Below are positions 18,098 through 25,829 of a DNA stretch of 64,000 nucleotides, in pieces (positions within the stretch are counted from its first letter, which is position 1; each line of letters starts with the position of its first letter). The DNA comes from Lutibaculum baratangense AMV1 (GTDB taxonomy: Bacteria; Pseudomonadota; Alphaproteobacteria; Rhizobiales; Tepidamorphaceae). A model generated the notes under the pieces. It had not been told where the DNA came from. It did no database searches and worked only from the letters and a program-made list of their open reading frames with translations. The stretch is from contig NZ_AWXZ01000026.1 in NCBI RefSeq assembly GCF_000496075.1, forward strand, positions 1 to 64,000, in the 5' to 3' direction. A program made the position numbers and the translations under genes.

Positions 18098-19486
18098 TCA
18101 GCGCTCCTTCATGGTCAAAATGTCGCCAGCCCTCAGCCAGCCGGGCGAGCCGGACGGGAGGCCCTGCCGGGCGCGCTGGGCGAACCGCTTCGCGAGCTCC
18201 GCGTTGCCGGACGCCGCGTGCGCCTGCGCCGTCGCGAGGTCCGCGTGCGGGATGTCCCCCTTCCGGCCGTAGGCCAGGGCGAGCTGCCTGAAGCCTTCCG
18301 CATAGTGAGGTTCCTCGCGTGTGCCCTCTCGCAGCAGCGCGATGGCCTCGTCAAGCCGTCCCGGCTGGGCGGTGGCGACGAGCGCGCGGCCGAGCTGGAT
18401 CCTGATGAGCTGGGCCGCTGGGGCCAGGGAGAGGGCACGGCGCAGCGGCTCGATCGCCTCGGCGGGACGGCCGGCCTGCAGCAGCATGTCCCCCTTCGTT
18501 TCCCAGAAATAGGGGTAGTCGGGCGCCGCCCGGATGAGCGCGTCCGCCCCCTGGATGGCGCGGCTGAGATTGCCGCTGCGCATGTCCGCGATCGCGCGGG
18601 CATAGGCGGCCGGCACGCTGTTGTCGCTGCGCGGGTAGCGGCGCTCGACGGAGGAGGGGTGCGTTATGTAGCCGAAGAGCTTCGCCCGCGCGAGGTCGTG
18701 GCGCTGCTGGAGGCCGGCTGGTGCCTCCTTGTCGAAATGCGGGCTCCTTCGGGCGATGTTCTCGAGCGCCGCGACGCGCTCGCGCGGCATTGGATGGCTG
18801 ACGGCGTAGGGGTCCGCATAGCGCAGCGAGACGGATTGGTCGGAGAGACGCTGGAAGGTCCGCAGCATGCCCTTCGCCGATTGGCTGGTCGCCTCGAGAT
18901 AGCGCAGCGCCGCCTGGTCGGCCGCGGCTTCCTCGCTGCGCTGGTATCTGAGGAGCACACGCTGCGCCACCTGGTTGCCGCCCATCATGACCGCCTGGCC
19001 GGCCTGGCCGCCGCCCACCGATCCCGTGCTCGCGCCGGCCGCCATCGCACCGGCCCCCAGTGCCGTCGCGATCGCCGCGAGGACGGAAGCGTTCGACAGT
19101 TCGAGCTGCAGGCGCGCCAGATGCCCGCCGGCGATATGGCCCGTCTCGTGAGCGATCACCCCGATCACCTCGCCGGGCGTGTCGGCCTGCATCAGCACGC
19201 CCGCATTGATGAAGATGCGGCGCCCGTCGGCGACGAACGCGTTGAAGCTCTGCGAGCTTACCAGATAGATGTTGACGGCCGACTGGCCGACGCCGGCGGC
19301 CCGGATGATCGGGCCGGAGTAGTCCGCGAGCAGCCCCTCGATCTCCGCGTCGCGGATGAAGCCGATGCTCTGGGCCGCGGCGGAGGAGATCTGCGCCGCG
19401 ATCAGCGCTGAGGTGGCGATCGCTGCCAGGGCGAGGCGACGAAAACGCCTGCCGGGAACAGGTACCGGTGTCGTGAAGGCGGGCAT
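18098..19486 (-). CDS. M48-family periplasmic metalloprotease with TPR repeats (BepA-like)
   Basis: A 462-residue protein: N-terminal hydrophobic signal (about residues 15-39), a zinc protease domain with the HETGH motif (113-117) and a downstream EEAAAD (E186, D190) supplying the third ligand, a Gly/Ala-rich linker, then several TPR units at about 305-450 (for example YFWETKGDMLLQAGRPAEA). This is the architecture of BepA/YfgC, which chaperones outer-membrane protein assembly and degrades failed intermediates. The ATG at 19486 matches the start of the signal; longer frames would overlap the divergent aminotransferase promoter. It is 124 bases from that gene. Confidence 0.93.
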   Translation of the reverse strand: MPAFTTPVPVPGRRFRRLALAAIATSALIAAQISSAAAQSIGFIRDAEIEGLLADYSGPIIRAAGVGQSAVNIYLVSSQSFNAFVADGRRIFINAGVLMQADTPGEVIGVIAHETGHIAGGHLARLQLELSNASVLAAIATALGAGAMAAGASTGSVGGGQAGQAVMMGGNQVAQRVLLRYQRSEEAAADQAALRYLEATSQSAKGMLRTFQRLSDQSVSLRYADPYAVSHPMPRERVAALENIARRSPHFDKEAPAGLQQRHDLARAKLFGYITHPSSVERRYPRSDNSVPAAYARAIADMRSGNLSRAIQGADALIRAAPDYPYFWETKGDMLLQAGRPAEAIEPLRRALSLAPAAQLIRIQLGRALVATAQPGRLDEAIALLREGTREEPHYAEGFRQLALAYGRKGDIPHADLATAQAHAASGNAELAKRFAQRARQGLPSGSPGWLRAGDILTMKER

Positions 19487-19610
19487 GGCCAATATTCGCG
19501 ATCCTGATGCGTTCGATGGCGGTAGATCCGCAGAAAACGAGGGCATTCCAGAGACCGTTGCGATAGAAACCGCCTGCCGGGACACCCCCGAACCAGGAGC
19601 ACCATAGCCT

Positions 19611-20834
19611 ATGCAGAGGGATTTCGACGAGAAGGTGACGCCGGCGCAGATGTCGACGGGCGCGGCCCGTGTTTCGCCCGGTCGAGGTCCGTCGCGGCGT
19701 TCGGACGTCGCGCCCTTCATCGCCATGGATGTCCTGGCGGAGGCTGCGCGCCTCGAGGCGCAAGGCCGCGACATCGTCCACCTCGAGGTGGGGCAGCCGG
19801 GCTTTCCCGCGCCACTGGCGGCGCGCGAGGCGGCGATCGAGGCGGCGCGGCAGGGGCGGGTCGGCTACACGGAGGCCCTGGGCCTGCCGCGCCTTCGCGC
19901 CCGGATCGCCAGGCACTATGCGGACTGGTACGGCCTGGACGTCCCGGCAGAACGGATCGCGGTGACGACCGGCTCGTCCGCCGGCTTCGTCCTCACCTTC
20001 CTCGCCGCCCTCGACGGGGGCGCGCGCGTCGCGCTGCCGCAGCCCGGCTACCCCGCCTATCGCGGCATCCTGCACGGCCTCGGCATCGAGCCCGTCGCCA
20101 TGGTGACGAGCGAGGAGCAGCGCTGGACGCCGACGCCGGAGGACCTTCAGGCGGCGTTCCGCACGGGGCGGCTCGACGGCTTCCTGGTCGCGAGCCCCAA
20201 CAACCCCACCGGCACCGTCGTCGAGCCGGGGACGCTACGCGATCTCGTCGCGATGTGCCGGGACGAGAACGCCCTCTTCGTCTCCGACGAGATCTATCAC
20301 GGCCTGACCTTCGATCGTCCGGCCCAGACGGCGCTCAGCTTCTCCGACGAGGTCGTCGTCGTGAACAGCTTCTCGAAATATTTCTGCATGACCGGCTGGC
20401 GCATCGGCTGGCTCGTCCTGCCGGAATGGCTCGTGCGACCGGTGGAGCGTCTGGCCCAGAGCCTGTTCATCTCGCCCCCGGCCCTTTCGCAGCACGCCGC
20501 GCTCGCGGTCATGGACTGCGGCTCGGAGCTCGAGGCGAACAAGGCGGTCTACGGGCGCAACCGCGAGATCCTCACAAAACGCCTTCCGCAGATGGGGCTG
20601 CCGCGCTTCGCGCCGATGGACGGCGCCTTCTACGCCTATGTGGACATCTCCGCCCACAGCCACGATTCCTTCGACTTCACGCAGCGCATGCTGCGGGAGA
20701 TCGGGGTCGCGGCGACGCCGGGCCTCGATTTCGATCCCGATCTGGGCGGCCGGTTCATGAGGTTGTCGATCGCGGGCTCGAGCGCGGACGTCGAGGAGGC
20801 GATGGACCGCGTGTCCCGGTGGCTGGAGCGCTGA
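19611..20834 (+). CDS. PLP-dependent class I/II aminotransferase
   Basis: A 407-residue aminotransferase of fold type I. Visible features are LEVGQPGFPAP, the TTGSSAGF cofactor region, SPNNPTG, the PLP phosphate-site SDEIYHGL and the Schiff-base lysine in NSFSKYFCMTGWRIGW, with a C-terminal RLSIAGS arginine for the substrate carboxylate. It looks like an aspartate/alanine/aromatic-type enzyme; the exact amino acid pair cannot be read off. The first 30 residues are not typical of the family and the true start may be the MSTGA methionine at codon 14 (19650). It is divergent from the M48 gene. Confidence 0.92.
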   Translation: MQRDFDEKVTPAQMSTGAARVSPGRGPSRRSDVAPFIAMDVLAEAARLEAQGRDIVHLEVGQPGFPAPLAAREAAIEAARQGRVGYTEALGLPRLRARIARHYADWYGLDVPAERIAVTTGSSAGFVLTFLAALDGGARVALPQPGYPAYRGILHGLGIEPVAMVTSEEQRWTPTPEDLQAAFRTGRLDGFLVASPNNPTGTVVEPGTLRDLVAMCRDENALFVSDEIYHGLTFDRPAQTALSFSDEVVVVNSFSKYFCMTGWRIGWLVLPEWLVRPVERLAQSLFISPPALSQHAALAVMDCGSELEANKAVYGRNREILTKRLPQMGLPRFAPMDGAFYAYVDISAHSHDSFDFTQRMLREIGVAATPGLDFDPDLGGRFMRLSIAGSSADVEEAMDRVSRWLER

Positions 20835-20854
20835 AAGCGCCCCGCGAACGCAAG

Positions 20855-20880
20855 AGGCCCGGGCGTTGCCGCCCGGGCCT
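20855..20880. terminator. Bidirectional terminator between convergent genes
   Basis: An 11-bp perfect G+C stem (20855-20865 and 20870-20880) with a TTGC loop lies between the ends of the aminotransferase gene and rne. It is the expected shared terminator of two convergent genes, although the T-tract is short. Confidence 0.65.
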
Positions 20881-20906
20881 GTGTCGATCACACGGCGAAC
20901 GGAGCT

Positions 20907-23771
20907 CTAGTCGCCGCCGCCGAAGAGCCGCCGACGCTGCCACCAGCCGCGGCGCGGCTCGCGTGGCGCGTTGTCCTGCTGGGGGTGGCTTTCCGAAGCG
21001 GCCCCCTCGCGAGCACGGTCCTCGCCGGCCGTCTCGCCCTCGGGCGCGGCGGCGGCCTCGAGCTCAGGCTCGGCCCCGGACAGGCGAACCTCCTCGGCCC
21101 TCGCGGCATCCGCGTCGACCTCGGCCTCTGCTGCGACGGTCTCGCGCGCGCTCACGGGCTCCGTGGCCGGAAGCGGAACGTCCTGTTCCCCGGCGGTCGG
21201 CTCCGCCGACTCAGCGGCCTGCGGCGCGGCGTCGGGTGGTGCGACACCCTCGGCCGCGCGCTCGCTCACATCCTGGGCCGCCTCCACGGCGTCCGTCGCG
21301 ACCGTCGGCTCCCCGGAAGGCTCCGTCTCCGCGACGGGCTCCTGCGCGGCGGCGTCCTCGGCTGCTGCCGCCTCCGCCTTCTTCGAGCGCCGCGGTGCCC
21401 GCCGACGCTTCGGCTTCTCGGCGGGGCTCTCTTCTGCGGGTGCTGCCGCCTCGGCATCGGGCGCCGCGGCCTGGGCCCCGGTCTCGCCGGCCTCTGCCGC
21501 CGCGCCTTCGGCGCTCTCGGCATGAGCCTCCCGGGCGGCCTCGGCCTGTGCCACCTGGGCGGCCTCGGCCGGCATCTCGCTCGCAGTGGCGTCCGCTGCC
21601 TGTTCGGACGCCTCGCCGGCGGTCGCCGCCGGCGACGGGCTCTCGACAGCGCCCTCGGGCGCCTCCTGCCCCTCGGTCACCGGTGCGCCGTCCTCGCCGA
21701 CGCCATCCTCGCGGCGGTGCCGCCGTCCGCCGCGACGACCCCGCCGACGCCGGCGGCCGCCGGCCTGCTGCTCGCCCTCGGCGTCGCCATCGCCCTGCGC
21801 TTGCAGGTCCTCGGCCTCGCGAGCCTGCTCCTCGTCGTCGGCGTCCTGATCGCCGCTCTCGTCGGAGGATTGTCCCTCGGCCTGGGCGTGGTCGCTGCCA
21901 CGGCCGCGCCGGCGCCTCCGCCTGCGTCGCCGTCCGCCGCCGGACTCGCCGTCATGCTCGTCCTCGGAGTCCCTCGAGTCCTTCGATCCGGCCTCGGCGG
22001 TTTCCACCGCCTCTTCCTCTTCCATCTCCTCGATGACGACGCTGACGGGATCGACCGTCTCGCGCACGGGAAGGCGCGCCGGTTCGCCCTTCTCGAGCTC
22101 GTAGAGGACGCCCCCCGCCGGTTCCGCCGCCTCGAGGGCGATCCGGATCCCGAAGCGCTGCTCGATGTCGCGCAGGTGGTCGCGCTTCTGGTTGAGGATG
22201 TAGAGCGCCGCGGCCGCCGAGGTGCGCACGACCAGGTCCGTCGGCTTCGACTTCAGTAGCTCGTGCTCGATCGAGCGCAGCACGTGGAGCGCCACGGATT
22301 CCACGGAGCGCACGTGCCCGGTGCCGTGACAGTGGGGGCAGGGCATGACGCTCGATTCGAGCACGCCCGTCCGGATGCGCTGGCGCGACATCTCCATCAG
22401 GCCGAAATGGCTGATGCGGCCGACCTGGATCCGGGCCCGATCGTGGCGAAGCGCGTCCTTCAGTCGCTTCTCGACAGCGCGGTTGTTGCGCTTCTCGTCC
22501 ATGTCGATGAAGTCGATGACGACGAGCCCGGCGAGGTCCCGGAGCCGCAACTGCCGCGCCACCTCGTCGGCCGCCTCGAGATTCGTCTTGAGCGCCGTCT
22601 CCTCGATCGAGTGCTCCTTCGTGGAGCGGCCGGAGTTGACGTCGATGGAGACGAGCGCCTCCGTCTGGTTCAGCACGATGTAGCCGCCCGACCTCAGCGT
22701 CACGACGGGGCTGAACATCGCGTCGAGCTGCGTCTCGACCCCGTTCTTGGTGAAGATCGGGTCCTGCTCGCGGTATTGCTGCACGTTCTTCGCGTGGCTC
22801 GGCATCAGCATCCGCATGAAGTCCTTGGCTTCGCGGTATGCCTGCTCGCCGGCGACGAGAACCTGCTCGATGTCCTTGGTGTAGAGGTCGCGGATAGCGC
22901 GCTTGACGAGGCTGCCTTCCTCGTAGACCAGCGTCGGCGCGATCGACTTCAGCGTCAGCTCGCGCACGTTCTCCCACAGGCGCAGGAGGTACTCGAAGTC
23001 GCGCTTGATCTCGGCCTTCGTCCGCGAGGCGCCTGCGGTGCGCAGGATCACGCCCATGCCCTGCGGCACGTCGAGGTCGCTCGCGATCTCCTTCAGCTTC
23101 TTCCGGTCGGTCGCGCTCGTGATCTTCCTCGAGATGCCGCCGCCGCGCGCCGTGTTGGGCATGAGCACCGAGTATCGCCCGGCGAGCGACAGATAGGTGG
23201 TCAGCGCGGCGCCCTTGTTGCCGCGCTCCTCCTTCACGACCTGGACGAGGAGGATCTGCCGCTTCTTGATGACCTCTTGAATCTTGTAGTTGCGCCGGGG
23301 GCGGGCCGACTTGCGCCTTCCGGCCTCCTCGAGCGCGTCGTCACCGCCGACCGATTCGACCGACTGGTCGCCCTTGACCTCGACGAGGGCGCCGTTGCCG
23401 CTCTCGCCATCCGTCTCGTGCTCGTCGCCGTTGTCGTCGCCGGCGATCTCCGGGCTCTCGACTTCGTCCGCCTCGGAGGCGCTCTCGGCCTCCTCCTGCT
23501 CGATGAGCGCCTGACGGTCGGCCTGCGGGATCTGGTAGTAGTCCGGGTGAATTTCGCTGAAGGCGAGGAAGCCGTGCCGGTTGCCGCCGTACTCTACGAA
23601 GGCGGCCTGGAGGGATGGTTCGACGCGGGTGACCTTGGCGAGGTAGATGTTGCCGCGCAGCTGCCTGCGGTTGGCGGCTTCGAAGTCAAACTCCTCGACC
23701 TTCCCGTCGCGCACCACGACGACCCGGGTCTCCTCGGGATGCGCCGCGTCTATGAGCATTCTTGTCGTCAT
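20907..23771 (-). CDS. rne: Ribonuclease E/G
   Basis: A 954-residue endoribonuclease, the scaffold of the RNA degradosome. The start MTTRMLIDAAHPEETRVVV is the alphaproteobacterial norm. The S1 domain is split by a long acidic insert (EQEEAESASEADEVESPEIA onward) and the Arg-rich segment RRKSARPRRNYKIQEV before continuing with KRQILLVQVVKEERG. The DNase I-like centre shows VSIDVNSGRST and VVIDFIDM with the two magnesium aspartates, and CPHCHGTGH is the zinc link that holds the tetramer. From about residue 590 to the end the protein is a disordered Glu/Ala-rich tail with an Arg-rich RNA-binding patch ([14 protein letters not shown]) and ends in WWQRRRLFGG. A long leader precedes it. Confidence 0.97.
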   Translation of the reverse strand: MTTRMLIDAAHPEETRVVVVRDGKVEEFDFEAANRRQLRGNIYLAKVTRVEPSLQAAFVEYGGNRHGFLAFSEIHPDYYQIPQADRQALIEQEEAESASEADEVESPEIAGDDNGDEHETDGESGNGALVEVKGDQSVESVGGDDALEEAGRRKSARPRRNYKIQEVIKKRQILLVQVVKEERGNKGAALTTYLSLAGRYSVLMPNTARGGGISRKITSATDRKKLKEIASDLDVPQGMGVILRTAGASRTKAEIKRDFEYLLRLWENVRELTLKSIAPTLVYEEGSLVKRAIRDLYTKDIEQVLVAGEQAYREAKDFMRMLMPSHAKNVQQYREQDPIFTKNGVETQLDAMFSPVVTLRSGGYIVLNQTEALVSIDVNSGRSTKEHSIEETALKTNLEAADEVARQLRLRDLAGLVVIDFIDMDEKRNNRAVEKRLKDALRHDRARIQVGRISHFGLMEMSRQRIRTGVLESSVMPCPHCHGTGHVRSVESVALHVLRSIEHELLKSKPTDLVVRTSAAAALYILNQKRDHLRDIEQRFGIRIALEAAEPAGGVLYELEKGEPARLPVRETVDPVSVVIEEMEEEEAVETAEAGSKDSRDSEDEHDGESGGGRRRRRRRRRGRGSDHAQAEGQSSDESGDQDADDEEQAREAEDLQAQGDGDAEGEQQAGGRRRRRGRRGGRRHRREDGVGEDGAPVTEGQEAPEGAVESPSPAATAGEASEQAADATASEMPAEAAQVAQAEAAREAHAESAEGAAAEAGETGAQAAAPDAEAAAPAEESPAEKPKRRRAPRRSKKAEAAAAEDAAAQEPVAETEPSGEPTVATDAVEAAQDVSERAAEGVAPPDAAPQAAESAEPTAGEQDVPLPATEPVSARETVAAEAEVDADAARAEEVRLSGAEPELEAAAAPEGETAGEDRAREGAASESHPQQDNAPREPRRGWWQRRRLFGGGD

Positions 23772-24434
23772 TATCTCGACTCTGGAATAGGCGGTCGGCG
23801 CGCGCGTACTCCCCCCGTTGCAAGGCAGCGGGAGGGCGCGGCGGGGCACCGAACCGGTTGGATGTCAACGTGGTGGGAGCGCAGGCTTCAGGCGACGACT
23901 GGCGGAACAGGTGTTCCGCCGCGCAATGCCACGGAGCCGCGTGCGGCTCTGCAGTGTGCTGGCTGTCGCGCCACGCGCTCATCCCGACACTCTCACTGGC
24001 CGGCACGCGGCCGGCGACCATGTTTGGGGGGCGAACGTCGCGCGTCGGCCATTTCTTGACCGGCCGCACGAACACCCCTTTCGGCAGGCGCGTCTTTGGG
24101 CGCGCCATTCGTGGCTCCTTCGCGGTGATCGCAATAGCAAGACGTCTCCGGCAAACCCTCGGCGGGTTGCCGAAGCCAGGCTCGCGCGATAGCTCTGCGC
24201 TGCTTGGCCGGCTCGATACTGCGCCCACGATCAGGAGACGCGAATTCTGTTCTCAATTCCGTGTTTAATGCGGGAGGGCTCGGCTTGGCAAGGCCCTGTG
24301 TCCGCCATGCCACACGGGCGCGGAGAGGAGGATGGTCGTCAACCCGGGATTAACCGTGTTCTTCTAAGCCTCGGGACCTGACCGTGGCGACGACAGGCAC
24401 GGGCGACATCCGGAGATAGAGGAGACCTGGCTTC
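23772..24434. promoter_or_regulatory. Long rne leader and divergent promoter region
   Basis: 663 bases separate the divergent starts of rne and the amidase gene. On the rne side several strong inverted repeats occur: GGCGGAACA/TGTTCCGCC (23901-23909 and 23912-23920), GAGCCGC/GCGGCTC (23934-23949), and a GGCCG/CGGCC pair near 23998-24012. Structured rne 5' leaders are known in enterobacteria to mediate autoregulation by RNase E itself; the same may hold here. Short minus-strand frames in this stretch are not supported as genes. The amidase end holds an AGAGGAGA ribosome site (about 24417-24425). Confidence 0.5.
23901..23920 (-). promoter_or_regulatory. Perfect hairpin in the rne 5' leader
   Basis: A 9-bp perfect stem with a two-base gap lies about 130 bases upstream of the rne start codon, in what would be its untranslated leader. 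It is the strongest of three consecutive hairpins there. Confidence 0.5.
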
Positions 24435-25664
24435 GTGTTCGCGGGCACCACGCGCATCCGCCAGCTCTTGGCTGCGGTGATTCTCGGCTCCGCCCTCTTC
24501 GGCATCGGCCAAGCCGAGGCAGAGGGGGACGCAGGCCCGGTCGTGGCCACCGCCTCGCGCCTGGCGGGGGACGAGGCGCGCACGCGCTTCGTTCTCGACC
24601 TCGACCGGCAGATCGAGTTCGACGTCTTCACGCTCGCCGACCCCGCTCGCATCGTCGTCGACCTGCCGGAGACGGTCTTCCAGCTCGACGACACCGCCGG
24701 ACGTGAGGGCAGGGGGCTCGTCTCCGCCTATCGTTACGGCCTGTTCGCGCCGGGCAAGTCGCGTGTCGTGCTGGATGCGACCGGCCCGGTGGATGTCGAG
24801 AAGTCGTTCGTGGTCGAGGCCGAGGGCGGCGAACCCGCGCGCCTCGTGCTCGACATCGTCGGCACGGACCGGGACGCGTTCCTCGCCGAGATCGCGCTGC
24901 AGGACCGCAAGCGCGCGAAGCCGTCACCGTCCCCGACGCCGGAGGCGAAGCCGGCCGGGCGGGAGAATGGCCGCCACGTCATCGTGCTCGATCCCGGCCA
25001 TGGCGGCATCGATCCCGGTGCCATCAGCCCGAAGGGCACGCGCGAGAAGGACGTGGTCCTGGCGGTGGCGAAGAAGCTGAAGGGCGATCTCGAGCGCACC
25101 GGCCGGTTCAGGGTCCTGATGACCCGGGACGACGACATCTTCGTGCCCCTGGGCGACCGCGTGGGGTTCGCCCGGAAGAACGAGGCCGCGCTCTTCATCT
25201 CGATCCACGCCGATTCGGTGCGGCGTGGACAGGTGAGCGGCGCCACCGTCTACACGCTGTCCGACCGCGCGTCGGACGCGATGGCGGCGGAACTGGCCGA
25301 GCAGGAGAACAAGGCCGATGCGATCGCGGGTGTCGAGCTTCCTTCCGAGGCGACGGCCGTCGCCGACATTCTCCTCGATCTCGTCAGGCGCGAGACGAAG
25401 ACCCTGTCGATCCACTTCGCGCGCACGCTCGTCGACGGGCTGGGGCGCACCGTGGACATGGTGAACAACCCGCATCGCCACGCCGGCTTCCGCGTCCTCA
25501 GAGCCCACGACGTGCCGTCCATCCTGCTCGAGCTCGGCTACCTCTCGAGCAGCAACGACGAGAAGCGGCTTCTGGACGGGGAATGGCAGGAGAAGGTCTC
25601 TTCCACCGTCACGCGGGTGATAGAGCGTTTTTTCGGTGATCGACAGGCCCGGTCGCCATTCTGA
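24435..25664 (+). CDS. N-acetylmuramoyl-L-alanine amidase (AMIN plus Amidase_3)
   Basis: A 409-residue periplasmic amidase that cuts the amide bond between muramic acid and the stem peptide, normally to split daughter cells. A signal sequence (about residues 8-30, ending QAEAE) is followed by an AMIN domain at about 38-140 (RFVLDLDRQIEFDVFTLADPARIVVDLPE in pieces) that targets the septum, a Pro/Lys linker, and the zinc-dependent Amidase_3 domain from about 178: VLDPGHGGIDPGA, the zinc histidines with SIHADS, and LELGYLSS near the end. GTG at 24435 is the start, with an AGAGGAGA site 10 bases before it. Together with PBP1A downstream it forms a cell-wall pair on the plus strand. Confidence 0.94.
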   Translation: MFAGTTRIRQLLAAVILGSALFGIGQAEAEGDAGPVVATASRLAGDEARTRFVLDLDRQIEFDVFTLADPARIVVDLPETVFQLDDTAGREGRGLVSAYRYGLFAPGKSRVVLDATGPVDVEKSFVVEAEGGEPARLVLDIVGTDRDAFLAEIALQDRKRAKPSPSPTPEAKPAGRENGRHVIVLDPGHGGIDPGAISPKGTREKDVVLAVAKKLKGDLERTGRFRVLMTRDDDIFVPLGDRVGFARKNEAALFISIHADSVRRGQVSGATVYTLSDRASDAMAAELAEQENKADAIAGVELPSEATAVADILLDLVRRETKTLSIHFARTLVDGLGRTVDMVNNPHRHAGFRVLRAHDVPSILLELGYLSSSNDEKRLLDGEWQEKVSSTVTRVIERFFGDRQARSPF

Positions 25665-25829
25665 CCCCCTGACCGGCCACATTTTGGTCAACCGCCTGAG
25701 GTTGATGGCGTAAGATGATTGCGGCGGCACCTTCGGCGCGTTAAGGAGCGGCTTTCCTCGGGAATGGGCGCCGCCCAGAGTTCTCTAGCAGAGCGGCCTG
25801 ACGGCCGACGGGATGGTGACGCTATTCGC

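Noticed and set aside
20255-22036. 593-residue plus-strand frame across the aminotransferase end and rne tail
   Set aside because: It crosses a strong terminator and two real genes and consists mostly of Pro/Arg low-complexity sequence.
23686-24228. Minus-strand frame containing MARPKTRLPKGVFVRPVKKW upstream of rne
   Set aside because: It overlaps the rne start in another frame, has no ribosome site and no recognised domain; the leader is more likely untranslated.
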